Below, piece by piece: positions 9,633 through 18,096 of a stretch of 23,140 nucleotides of DNA. Both the position numbers and the translations under genes were made by a program. The stretch comes from CAZUZD01 sp964624465 (GTDB taxonomy: Bacteria; Planctomycetota; Planctomycetia; Isosphaerales; Isosphaeraceae): positions 1-23,140 of the forward strand of contig CAZUZD010000065.1 of assembly GCA_964624465.1 (NCBI GenBank). Reading direction: 5' to 3'. Every line of letters begins with the position of its first letter. The first letter of the stretch is position 1. Below the pieces are notes generated by a model. That model was not told the DNA's origin and ran no database searches. It was given only the letters and a program-made list of their open reading frames with translations.

Positions 9633-9855
9633 GACAGACCTCGATGACAGACGATGATGCCGGTTCGCAATGTGTAGCGATCCGGTCTCATGATCGGAAC
9701 CGAGTCGGGATTCGTCTTTCAGAATGTGACGGCAAAGGTTGACAGAATCTTCCACCGAATCGCCAGCGTGCCCCGGGGCCGTGGGGCCGTGGGGGCCCCG
9801 AACGTGACCATGCGGTGGGACCTGCGATCCGGGGTCAAGCGCAAAGGAGTTGCGG

Positions 9856-10158
9856 GTCCGCCAGGACCGCGCCGAGCGGCACGGGATCCGGCGGCGCTCC
9901 TGGGCAGCCCTGCTGGCTCGCGCGGTCGTCTAGTCGCCCCTCCACGCCAGTACCCCGCCCTGCGATCAGAACTGGATTGGCGCGCGTTCGGGGATGCCCG
10001 GCCTGAGCTTCAACAACGTGATCCGGCAGGACGAGGGGACCGTCGAGCTGTAAATTGACCGCGGCAGCGACGAGGCCGAGGCCAACAAGCAGATCTTCGA
10101 CTGGTTCGCTCGCCAGCGCGGGCCGCTCGAGCAGGCCAGTCTGCTGGAATCGGTCGGT
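9856..10158 (+). pseudogene. Degraded DUF4268-domain gene remnant
   Basis: A single plus-strand frame from 9856 reads RRRSWAALLARAVV, a TAG stop at 9931, then DQNWIGARSGMPGLSFNNVI, RQDEGTVEL, a TAA stop at 10051, then IDRGSDEAEANKQIFDWFA. From memory of the family this matches the DUF4268 core, in which the second stop replaces the Tyr of the VELYIDRG block. Similarity fades after about 10145, so the C-terminal part is lost or scrambled, and no start is visible. DUF4268 occurs in uncharacterised proteins, often near nuclease or restriction genes. The assignment is by recalled consensus and has not been searched. Confidence 0.6.
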
Positions 10159-10621
10159 GACAACGGCACCTCACTCGACGCGATGATGAGCGAGCCACCT
10201 GACCCAGAGTTACTGGGTGCCCATTCGCAACGAAGCCGCCCTGGACCGAACTCGCAGCGACAGCGGGCTGGCAGTCCGGCGGGGGGTGGGACTCGGTCAG
10301 GGCTTGCAGGCGCCAGGCTTACGCACAACTCTGCCGGCGATCCGTGATGTGGACAGGCCGGGGGGTGAGACCGCAGACCGGAGGGTCGACGCCAGGGGCC
10401 GACACAATCTGTGGCAGATCGTCGCGATTTGCGCGGCACAGATTCGATGAGCCCTGTAATAGAGCTTTTGGGTGCGAAGGCAGACTGCGCCTTCGTGCAG
10501 ACGGCCTGGCGCGGACAACATCCAGGGCACGCGCCCAAAGCCAGATCTGGGAATGCGTTACGCACGTCTGGGCCATGTCGTCCGCAGGTGCGGAGAATTG
10601 CAATTGAGAGTGCATTCGTCT
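10159..10621. other. Intergenic stretch upstream of the operon, no gene recognised
   Basis: Short open frames exist on both strands but none shows a recognisable domain or a ribosome binding site. The operon promoter must lie in or near this stretch, but I could not identify a convincing -35/-10 pair. The only local structure found is a hairpin at 10475-10495. Confidence 0.5.
10475..10495. promoter_or_regulatory. Short hairpin in the operon leader region
   Basis: Perfect 7-bp stem CGAAGGC / GCCTTCG with a 7-nt loop. It has no following U-tract, so it is not a standard terminator. It might be a leader structure or chance in GC-rich DNA. Confidence 0.2.
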
Positions 10622-11176
10622 GTGTCCGGTCGAACTGGAACCCTCCGGTGGTCCGCGGTCTCGGTTGCAGTGTTGGCGCTGGGGATCATGGAGGTCTCAG
10701 GCCCGGGATGTCAGTCCCCGGAGCCGGAGCCGCCAACGAGCACGCCCACAACGCGCCCGAAACCATCGGACGAACCGCCTGGGTCTCCGCAGGCGCCGCC
10801 AGAGGCGGCCATCGAGGACCCTCCGGGCTCCCACGCGGGTGAGGACGTGCGGCCGCCGGATGATACTCCGCCGGCCCAGTCTGAGGAGACTCCGGCGCCT
10901 CCCGGGACCACAACCGGACCGGCAGGCGGCAAGCTGAGCGCGGCCCGTGCCCTGCGCGCGAAGGCGGCGGATGCCGAGCGGCGGGGGGATGCCGGTCGGG
11001 CGTTTGGCGCCATGACCGAGGCGTGGTCGGGGCTCCGGGGCGAGACGGGGGCAGAGGCGGAGGCGCTGGCGGCCGAGATCCAGGCCGAGCTGAAGCGACT
11101 CGGGCAGCAGGCCAACCGCGACGCGGCGGCCAATGGCATCGGGACCCGGAAAGACGTCCCCTTGATCTCGCGTTGA
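10622..11176 (+). CDS. Putative lipoprotein, first gene of the operon
   Basis: 184 aa from the GTG at 10622. This start places a basic residue and a hydrophobic stretch (SAVSVAVLALGIMEVSG) directly before a Cys in SGPGC, a weak lipobox. Other starts in frame are GTG 10610, ATG 10553 and GTG 10472, so the exact start is uncertain; none has a strong ribosome binding site. After the Cys comes a ~65-residue Pro/Thr/Glu-rich linker, then an Ala-rich helical segment (ALRAKAADAERRGDAGRAFG) resembling a single TPR-like helical hairpin. No known family was recognised. The gene ends 23 nt before the GTPase gene, which suggests co-transcription. If the lipobox is real, the protein would sit on the outer face of a membrane and may be the envelope-side partner of the machine encoded downstream. 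Confidence 0.6.
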   Translation: MSGRTGTLRWSAVSVAVLALGIMEVSGPGCQSPEPEPPTSTPTTRPKPSDEPPGSPQAPPEAAIEDPPGSHAGEDVRPPDDTPPAQSEETPAPPGTTTGPAGGKLSAARALRAKAADAERRGDAGRAFGAMTEAWSGLRGETGAEAEALAAEIQAELKRLGQQANRDAAANGIGTRKDVPLISR

Positions 11177-11199
11177 TTCCAGCCGGAGGTCGCGAAGCG

Positions 11200-12597
11200 A
11201 TGGCGAAGGCGTTGAGTAGCGGTTCCGGCGGGGTTGCCCAGTCGGGTGGAGCGGTCCGGCTCCAGGAGCAGGTCGTCTGCCCACATTGCTGGCACCGATT
11301 CCTGCCGGAGGAGGTCCTCTGGGTCTCCGAGCATGTCGACCTGCTCGGTGACCCGGTGGTCGGGCCCGAGCAGCAGCAGCGGTTCCTGCCGAGCCGGTTC
11401 ACACCCGGGGGCGACGCGATCGATGCGCGCAGCATGGCGTGCCAGCACCTGGCCTGTCCGCGGTGCCATCTGGTGATCCCGCGCGGGTCGCTGGAGCTGG
11501 AGCCGGTCTTCCTCTCGGTGCTCGGCGCCCCGGGCAGCGGCAAGTCGTTCTTCCTGACGGCAGCGATGTGGACCATGCGGTCGGCCCTGCCGCACGAGTT
11601 CGGGCTGGCGTTCGCCGACGCCGACCCGGCGGCGAACCGGACGATCAACGAGTACGAGGAGTCGCTGTTCCTGAACGCCGAGTCGGACCGTCCGATCCCG
11701 CTCGGCGACCTGATCCGCAAGACCGAGCTCCAGGGGGAGCTGTACGACACGGTCGCCTTCGGGCCGCAGACGGTCAGCTTCACGCGGCCGTACCTGTTCT
11801 CGATCCGCCCCGAGCCCCACCACCCCGGCGCCGGCTCGACGACCTCGGGCCACGCCCGGATGCTCTGCCTGTACGACAACGCCGGCGAGCACTTCCTGCC
11901 CGGTCAGGACACGACCGCCAGCCCCGTCACCCGGCACCTGGCGCACTCGAGGGCCCTCATCTTCCTGTTCGACCCGACCCAGGATCCACGATTTCGCGAC
12001 GCCTGCCGCTCGCTCGGGACGCTCCGCGACGGCGGCGGCCGGGAGCGGGTCGCACGCCAGGAGCTGATCCTCGCCGAGGCCGGGGCCCGCATCCGGCGCC
12101 ATGCCGGGCTGTCCCATGGCGCCAAGCAGGATCGCCCGCTGATCGTCGTGCTCTCGAAGTTCGACGCCTGGTCGGGCCTGCTCGGCGTGCACGACCGCAC
12201 CGAGCCCTGGCGGAAGGGCTCGGGCTCGCCGGTCGGGGGGCTCGACCTGGAGCGGATCCAGCTCCAGTCGGCCAACCTCCGGCGGCTGCTCACGAAGCTC
12301 TGCCCCGAGACGGTCGGGGCGGCCGAGAGCCTCTCGGGCGATGTCAGCTACATCGCGATCAGCTCGCTGGGCGACTCGGTCGCGATCGACCCGGCCACCG
12401 GCGTCGCGGCGATCCGGCCGAAGCAGCTCCAGCCGTACTGGGCGGCCGTGCCGTTCCTGTTCGCCTTGCACCGCGTCGCCCCCGGGCTGATCCCGAAGGT
12501 GACCCGCAAGCCCAGGGCCGAGGGCGCGACGCCTCGGCCCGACCAGACGGACCCCGGCACCCTGGCGAATTCGTTGCCGAAGGTGGGACCCCGATGA
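11200..12597 (+). CDS. Zinc-ribbon GTPase-like P-loop protein (DO-GTPase2-like)
   Basis: 465 aa. The ATG at 11200 has a GGAGGT ribosome binding site 9 nt upstream; an earlier in-frame GTG at 11023 lies within the previous gene and is rejected. Cys27/Cys30 (CPHC) and Cys86/Cys89 (CPRC) look like a zinc ribbon. The P-loop GAPGSGKS is at 109-116, a G3/Walker B-like DNAG at 226-229 (LCLYDNAGEHF), and a G4-like SKFD at 319-322 after a hydrophobic strand, which together point to a TRAFAC-type GTPase. A second hydrophobic strand LIFLFDP is at 263-269. The pairing with the GAP1-N2-type gene immediately downstream supports assignment to the double-GTPase (DO-GTPase2) family described in surveys of bacterial conflict systems. 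It has no membrane span and is likely cytosolic, acting as the nucleotide-driven switch. Its stop overlaps the next start by 4 nt (ATGA), implying translational coupling. Confidence 0.8.
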   Translation: MAKALSSGSGGVAQSGGAVRLQEQVVCPHCWHRFLPEEVLWVSEHVDLLGDPVVGPEQQQRFLPSRFTPGGDAIDARSMACQHLACPRCHLVIPRGSLELEPVFLSVLGAPGSGKSFFLTAAMWTMRSALPHEFGLAFADADPAANRTINEYEESLFLNAESDRPIPLGDLIRKTELQGELYDTVAFGPQTVSFTRPYLFSIRPEPHHPGAGSTTSGHARMLCLYDNAGEHFLPGQDTTASPVTRHLAHSRALIFLFDPTQDPRFRDACRSLGTLRDGGGRERVARQELILAEAGARIRRHAGLSHGAKQDRPLIVVLSKFDAWSGLLGVHDRTEPWRKGSGSPVGGLDLERIQLQSANLRRLLTKLCPETVGAAESLSGDVSYIAISSLGDSVAIDPATGVAAIRPKQLQPYWAAVPFLFALHRVAPGLIPKVTRKPRAEGATPRPDQTDPGTLANSLPKVGPR

Positions 12598-15122
12598 GCC
12601 ACGAACTGCACTACACGTCGGCCCCGCGCGGCCTGAAGCCGGGCAGCCGGGGGTTCGCCACGGTCGCCTGCACCGCCGGGCTCTCGCCGACCCTCGCCGA
12701 GCGCCTGGAGGCCCTCAGCGGCTACCGGCAAGTCTTCCCGCCGCACCACGCCCGCGCCGCCGACAACCCGGTGGCCTGGAGCCACCTGGTCGTGACGGTG
12801 GCCAGTAAGCCCTACCATGTCGTCTCGCGGGTCGGGGCGGCCGGGCTGGATTACTCCGACCGCGCCAACAAGTACGCGCACCACATCGCGCTCGAGCCCT
12901 CCGAGCGGCCCGCCGGCGGGCCAGGCTGGCTGCTGCGGCAGCCCGGCTACCTGGAGAGTGCCTGGTCGGGAACGCCCCGCGTCCTGCCCGGCGCCCGGTC
13001 CACCCCACGCGGCGATCGCGTCGCCGCCCCGTGCGCGGCCTGGCGCGAGGCCGCCGGCGATGCCGGCTGGGCGGGCGTGGTGGCCCAGGCGTTCCTCGAC
13101 GATCCGAAGCGGGCCGTGTACCTCGTCTACGAGCCCGGGGCCGACCTGCTCCCGCTCATCGACGAGGCGCTCGGCCTGCTGCCGCCCTCGCGACGCTGGG
13201 AGGTGACCTTCAGCACCTACTTCACCAGCCTGCCGCCCGAGACCCAGTGCCAGTGGCGCGGGGTGCTGCTCGACTCGGCCGAGGCCCGCCAGGCCGCCCG
13301 GATCCCCAACGCCCTGGTGCTCGACCTGACCCAGCCCCTGGGCCGCGCCCCCGACGGCCCGCTCGTCGAGGCCGCCCGCACCGGCATCCTGCCCCCGACC
13401 CTCACCCCGCCCACCGCCCCCCTGCTCGTCCCGGCCGCTCCCGACGCCGACCCCTATGCCCCGCCGGTCTACGCCGACCGCTACCGTCCCGGCTCCGCCC
13501 CCGAACCTGATCACGGGCACGAGCCCGCCGACGGCACCGCCCTCCGCGTCGTCCCCGACCTGCCGCTCGACTTGCGCCCCCGGGCCCGCGTCCGCCCCGG
13601 CCGCGCCCCCAGCCGTCGCAATCGCACGCTCTTGATCGCCGGCTCCGTCGGCGCCGTGCTCCTGGCCCTCGGCAGCGCCGTCCTCTGGAACCGCAGTCAG
13701 CCGCAGCTCGGCTCGACCCCGGCCTCCCTTCCGTCGGACCCGGGCGCCCAGACCCAGAAGTTCACCCCTCGCGCTAACCCGGTTGATGGCCCGCTCCCAG
13801 TCAACGTGGCCCAGGCTGCGACATCAGTAACTCATCCGACTTCGGAGCTGACCCAGGATGACACTCCGAAGTCGGGGCTCAAAGAACAGAGCTCAGCCCC
13901 AGAGAGTCAACCAACTGTTGCCCAGCAAACAGCAGATGCGACACCAAAAGTTTCAGCGGACCGGAGGATTATTGCGATCGAGGATTTCAGTGATAAGACC
14001 GAGACACTGCCCCTGGGAGATTCCCCTGAAGACGAATCACGCGATTTCAGAACAGTAGATGTTGGCGTACCGATTTCCCGAATGAATGTGCTTGGCTTAG
14101 ATCGTCCAGATGGACAAGACCCGCTCGTGAAAGTCTCACCTTACAAACCAAATTACGAAAAAACATTAATTTTAACTTGCGAGTATTCTGAAGACGGACG
14201 CAAGACGCTCTCTGGAAATGTCGGCGTAGTCATGCATAAGAACACGACGTTTGGGATCAAAATCTACGACGGAAAGTTTGCCACCAGAAAGGATGTTACC
14301 GATGCGTTGCGCGACATGGTTGTTCGGCTCGACCTCGCGGACCGATCCATAGTATATGTAATGCAGACACGTACACCAGTGAGAGTGCCCGATGGATTGC
14401 TTGTCGTGCCGGCCAGAGCGGATGGGCCATTGAGCAGTGCACCACCTTCTAAGTTTGAAATCTGCAAGTTTTCATTCGGTGGCGAGCATGGCTTAACTTT
14501 ACTTAGTCGTAATTCGCTGCTAATTGAGAAGGCTTTTCTGTCTTTCCCTAGTAACGAGTCACTCCGACTGAATCCTGACCAAGGAGTCAAAAATTCATTC
14601 CGAGGTAGCCTAGACAAAATCCAGTTGCAGCTAAGTCTTGCATCAAGTCGTACCGACAGCCAAGAACCTGCCCAACTTGAACTGCGGATCGAACCCTCGC
14701 AACGGTATTTGCAGTACAGCATATATCGATTGGCGGTATTGAGAGATCTGGGAGGCGAACTAGCTAGGGCGATTGAGCCCAAAGAGGCTGGAAAACAAAA
14801 CGCTCCTCCACCTGCAGAGACGATTATGGGCTGGAGTAGAACGGCCAAACGAGTTCAAGCTCAGGATATCGGAAAGCAGTTAGACAGCTGTATTCTGCGT
14901 GACGAAGAGGGCAACGCTTCGGTGGCACCCAAACGGTTTCACGACGCGGCCGTAAAGATCATTTCACAGATCACAGCTTACCGTGAAGGTCCTGGAGGCG
15001 AGGCTGCTACAGACAAGAGTCTTAAGGTAGCTCAGTCGCTAATAAATGCTCGCCTTTGCGTTGAGCTGGTTCGACAGGTCGGGGAAGAAAAGATCGTAAC
15101 CTTCATGATCGGAACCGAGTGA
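12594..15122 (+). CDS. GAP1-N2-type GTPase-associated membrane protein with AT-rich C-terminal module
   Basis: 842 aa from the ATG at 12594, which overlaps the GTPase stop; AGGTGG upstream supports it. The N-terminus (MSHELHYTSAPRGLKPGSRG, then AAGLDYSDRANKYAHH at about 82-97) matches the recalled signature of GTPase-associated protein 1 N-terminal domains, whose genes pair with DO-GTPases. A Pro-rich linker leads to one membrane span at about 343-367 (LLIAGSVGAVLLALGSAVLW), so the C-terminal ~475 residues would lie across the membrane. From about residue 400 (nt ~13800) to the end, GC content drops sharply: 60-bp samples give 51/60 GC at 13561-13620 but 27/60 at 14101-14160 and 24/60 at 14161-14220. 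Codon use changes accordingly. This part (with IIAIEDFSDK and NYEKTLILTCEYSEDGRK) matches no family I recognise. I infer an exchangeable sensor or effector module attached to a conserved GTPase-binding part. Confidence 0.78.
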   Translation: MSHELHYTSAPRGLKPGSRGFATVACTAGLSPTLAERLEALSGYRQVFPPHHARAADNPVAWSHLVVTVASKPYHVVSRVGAAGLDYSDRANKYAHHIALEPSERPAGGPGWLLRQPGYLESAWSGTPRVLPGARSTPRGDRVAAPCAAWREAAGDAGWAGVVAQAFLDDPKRAVYLVYEPGADLLPLIDEALGLLPPSRRWEVTFSTYFTSLPPETQCQWRGVLLDSAEARQAARIPNALVLDLTQPLGRAPDGPLVEAARTGILPPTLTPPTAPLLVPAAPDADPYAPPVYADRYRPGSAPEPDHGHEPADGTALRVVPDLPLDLRPRARVRPGRAPSRRNRTLLIAGSVGAVLLALGSAVLWNRSQPQLGSTPASLPSDPGAQTQKFTPRANPVDGPLPVNVAQAATSVTHPTSELTQDDTPKSGLKEQSSAPESQPTVAQQTADATPKVSADRRIIAIEDFSDKTETLPLGDSPEDESRDFRTVDVGVPISRMNVLGLDRPDGQDPLVKVSPYKPNYEKTLILTCEYSEDGRKTLSGNVGVVMHKNTTFGIKIYDGKFATRKDVTDALRDMVVRLDLADRSIVYVMQTRTPVRVPDGLLVVPARADGPLSSAPPSKFEICKFSFGGEHGLTLLSRNSLLIEKAFLSFPSNESLRLNPDQGVKNSFRGSLDKIQLQLSLASSRTDSQEPAQLELRIEPSQRYLQYSIYRLAVLRDLGGELARAIEPKEAGKQNAPPPAETIMGWSRTAKRVQAQDIGKQLDSCILRDEEGNASVAPKRFHDAAVKIISQITAYREGPGGEAATDKSLKVAQSLINARLCVELVRQVGEEKIVTFMIGTE

Positions 15123-18028
15123 TGGCCGTCGCCGTGTCTACGAAATCTGTCGAGGCGATCCGCAGCTTCCTCGCCAACTCGGACCAGAGCTACAACGAGC
15201 GGCTGCCGGAGCTGGCGCAGGCGTATGGGGAGGCGTGCGAGCAGGCGAATGCGCGGCTGGTAAGGTGTGCGGAGCTGCTGCGGCAGGGGCTGAGGTCGGA
15301 GGCGCTGCAGGCGGCGGACGCGGAGCCGAGGCTGCTCGATGCGCTGGCGGAGCTGGACTTCGCGGGCCGGGATGTGTGGATCGAGACGTGCCAGCTCTAC
15401 AACCTGCCGACGCCGCCGGAGCTGATGCTGTCGGCGGCCGAGTACCTGAACGCGTCGTACGCCGAAGAGGATCCGCTCCGTGACCTGCTGCGGCGCCACC
15501 GCCGGCTGGCGCTGGCGCGGGCGCCGCTGAGCGACCGGATCGCGGTGCTGGGGGCGCTGGCCGAGCGCGACCCGGATAACCCGGTCTGGGAGGAGGATCG
15601 CGGCCGGTTCGAGCACGAGCGGCTCAAGCAGATCAAGGCCGAGGCCTCCGACGCGGCGCGGGCTGCTGACCTGGCGACGCTCGCTCGGCTGAGGACCGAA
15701 CTGGCCCTGCCGTCGTGGAAGCTCCCCGTCCCCCAGAGCCTGGTCCAGGGGCTCGTCAAGGCCCAGGACACGCTCGGCGAGCAGGCGGCCCGCCGTGAGC
15801 TGCCGAAGCTCGCGGACGCCCTCAACGAGTCGTTCGCTGCGTTCGATGTCGCGGAGGGGCGAATGCTCCGCGATCGCTGGCAGACGGTGCTGTCGAAGGC
15901 CCGGCTCCCCCACGATCACCCGGTCCACGAGAAGGTCGAGCCAGCGCTGCACTGGCTGGAGGAGCGCGACCGATCGGATCAGCGCGACCGGGAATTCGCC
16001 GTCGCGGTGGCCGACCTGGAATCGGCGATCGAGGAGCAGGCCCCGAAGCCTGACGTCGAGCGGCTGCTGCACGCCGCCCGCCGGTTCGACCGCGAGCTGC
16101 CACCGACCCTCCAGCAGCGGTCGGCCTCGTACCTGGCGGGGCTCGACCTCGCGGCCGGGCGTCGCAACCGGCTGATCCTCGCGGCGACGGTGGCCGGGCT
16201 GGTCGGGGCCTCGGGCCTCGGGTTCGTGGTCCTCCGCCAGCGGGCCCAGGATCGTGCCGTGCGCGAGGCCGCCGCCGCGATTGCCCAGGCGGTCTCCGAC
16301 GGCCGGCTCGCCGATGCCGCGAAGTTCCGCGACCGGCTCGCGACCGAGAGCCCGGCGCTGCGGCAGGCTCCGCTGTTCGCGCAGGCCGAGGCCGACCTGG
16401 CCGCGGCCGAGGCCCGCGAGGCCGAGCGGCGGTCGGCGCTCACCCGCGCCCTGGCCGCCGCCGAGTCGGCTCCGATCGCGGCCGCCGAGCCTGCGGATCT
16501 GGTGGCCGCCGCCGGCCTGGCCAGCACCGACAGCGAGCGGCGTTCCATCGAGGATCTGCGCGCCCGCCGCTCCGAGGACCTGCGCCGCGAGATCGCCCGG
16601 AACGACACCGAGGCCACCCCGCGACTGGAGCAGGTCGGGCCCGAGATCGTCGGCGTCGAGAACGACCTGCGCAAGGCGAACAGCCCCCCGGATCTGATGG
16701 CCCGGATCGACGCCTGCTCGACGCAGCTCGATGCGATCGAGCAGGGCTTCCCGATGATCAGCGAGGCCGTGCAGTCGGTCGTGCGCGTCGAGCGGAAGCG
16801 GCTCGATGAGGCCCGCCAGGTGCTCCTGCGCCGGGAGGCCCGCGCCGGCCTGGAACTGGCCATCACGCAGGCCCTGGGACGCCCTGCGGTGGATCCGGAC
16901 GAGGTGGAGAAGTCGCTGCGCGCCGTCGTGGCCGCGGACCCCGGGACCAAACGGACCCGCGACTTCGACCAGGTGATTCGTGATCGCTCTGCCTGGGGGG
17001 CCTACCTCGAGTGGCGTCAGCTGAGCGCCGACTGGCGCGGCGACCAGACCCCCGCGCCGGCCACCGCTCGGACCCGAGTGGCGCAGATCCGGGCCTTCCT
17101 GAAGCAGTACCCCGGCGCGCCCTCGACGCCCCAGCTCGAGGAACTGGCCCGGCACTACGAGGCGATCGGCAAGCTGGGCGACGAGGACGAGGGGCCGCGA
17201 GCCCAGCTCATCGCCCTGTTCTCCGACCCCCTGGTCAGCCCGGTCTACCTGATTCAGATCAACCAGCGCAGTACCCTGAAAAAGCTCTATGTCAATCGAC
17301 GTCCTCAGCCCGTACCGCTCGGCCGGCAATCCTACCTGACTGGTCAGGGAGACAAGCAGAAGGCATTGACGATCGGCCCGAACGAGGTGCAGGGGACGGG
17401 CGAGTCGCCCCAGATGCGGCTGGCCGGCGAGTTCAAGCGTGAGCTGAACCGCGACGGCATCCTGCTGAGCTGGATTCCGCAGATCCTCAAGCAGGCCGAG
17501 CGGATCCACTCCGATGCCGACCTGGACCCGATCCTCAAGATCAAGCTGCTGCGGGGCCTGCTGCGGATCGCCGGTCAGGGGAACCTGCCGCTGGCCCGCG
17601 CCTCGGCCGAGGCGCTCCGGCAGCTGGAGGAATCTCCGGTGGACGAGAAGGTGGCCTGGATGGACCCCGACGATGCGCTCTCCGAGGTCGAGCGCACCCA
17701 GGCCAGGGCCGTGCTGGACGAGCTGCCGAGCTGGGGCTCGATCGAGACGAAGGCCCGGGAGCTGGAGGAGCAGATCCAGCGCGGCCTGATGGTCCAGTAC
17801 GCGCCGGTGGGCTGGCTGGCTCAGGACGACGGCTGGAACGTCCGGCTGGCCGCCAGTGCCGCCTCGCAGGGCGAGCTGTACGTCCTGATGAATCAGACCG
17901 GCAAGCCGGTCTGGAAGTCGATCGGTCGCATCGAGAGCGGCCAGGCCCGCATCGACCCGACCGTGCAGACGCTCCTGACCGAAGGTCAGCCGGTCTTCTG
18001 CCGCGCCGGCGGGACGGCCGCACCCTGA
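15122..18028 (+). CDS. Large helical membrane-anchored protein of the operon, family not recognised
   Basis: 968 aa. The ATG at 15122 shares its A with the upstream TGA; a GTG at 15119 is the alternative. One membrane span at about 350-371 (LILAATVAGLVGASGLGFVV) divides a ~349-residue N-terminal half from a ~597-residue C-terminal half. Both halves are almost entirely charged, Ala/Leu/Glu/Arg-rich helix, with probable coiled coil at about 375-600. The tail (VQYAPVGWLAQDDGWNVRLA to the end) looks like a small beta-rich domain. GC returns to the high local level right at this start, unlike the preceding module. No enzymatic motif was found. Its place between the GAP1-like protein and the channel genes suggests a scaffold linking the cytosolic switch to the membrane complex; this is inference. 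Confidence 0.75.
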   Translation: MAVAVSTKSVEAIRSFLANSDQSYNERLPELAQAYGEACEQANARLVRCAELLRQGLRSEALQAADAEPRLLDALAELDFAGRDVWIETCQLYNLPTPPELMLSAAEYLNASYAEEDPLRDLLRRHRRLALARAPLSDRIAVLGALAERDPDNPVWEEDRGRFEHERLKQIKAEASDAARAADLATLARLRTELALPSWKLPVPQSLVQGLVKAQDTLGEQAARRELPKLADALNESFAAFDVAEGRMLRDRWQTVLSKARLPHDHPVHEKVEPALHWLEERDRSDQRDREFAVAVADLESAIEEQAPKPDVERLLHAARRFDRELPPTLQQRSASYLAGLDLAAGRRNRLILAATVAGLVGASGLGFVVLRQRAQDRAVREAAAAIAQAVSDGRLADAAKFRDRLATESPALRQAPLFAQAEADLAAAEAREAERRSALTRALAAAESAPIAAAEPADLVAAAGLASTDSERRSIEDLRARRSEDLRREIARNDTEATPRLEQVGPEIVGVENDLRKANSPPDLMARIDACSTQLDAIEQGFPMISEAVQSVVRVERKRLDEARQVLLRREARAGLELAITQALGRPAVDPDEVEKSLRAVVAADPGTKRTRDFDQVIRDRSAWGAYLEWRQLSADWRGDQTPAPATARTRVAQIRAFLKQYPGAPSTPQLEELARHYEAIGKLGDEDEGPRAQLIALFSDPLVSPVYLIQINQRSTLKKLYVNRRPQPVPLGRQSYLTGQGDKQKALTIGPNEVQGTGESPQMRLAGEFKRELNRDGILLSWIPQILKQAERIHSDADLDPILKIKLLRGLLRIAGQGNLPLARASAEALRQLEESPVDEKVAWMDPDDALSEVERTQARAVLDELPSWGSIETKARELEEQIQRGLMVQYAPVGWLAQDDGWNVRLAASAASQGELYVLMNQTGKPVWKSIGRIESGQARIDPTVQTLLTEGQPVFCRAGGTAAP

Positions 18029-18096
18029 GCGCCGGCCGCCACTCGCCCGCCCCCACTCCGATTCGATCCAACCCCGGCCCGCCGGAGCGCCCCGCC

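Noticed and set aside
3042..9647. 2201-residue open frame on the plus strand
   Set aside because: It is antisense to the giant protease gene. Its translation is Arg/Gly/Val-rich without domains, as expected for a shadow frame in very GC-rich DNA, while the minus strand has clear domains and repeats.
9739..9744. TTGACA as a plus-strand -35 box
   Set aside because: No TATAAT-like box follows at 16-18 bp and the nearest plus-strand gene is almost 900 bp away.
9771..9800. GC-rich palindromic stretch as a terminator
   Set aside because: It consists of short GGGGCC-type direct repeats with no U-tract and lies upstream of both divergent genes rather than after one.
9966..10565. 199-residue minus-strand open frame in the intergenic region
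   Set aside because: The plus strand here gives DUF4268 similarity; the minus translation shows no recognisable pattern and no ribosome binding site.
10686..12471. Minus-strand open frames of 397 and 586 residues
   Set aside because: They lie opposite the lipoprotein and GTPase genes, whose P-loop, G3/G4 motifs and ribosome binding site show that the plus strand is coding.
15032..17509. 825-residue open frame on the minus strand
   Set aside because: Antisense to the helical operon protein; composition is typical of a GC-skewed shadow and there is no domain.
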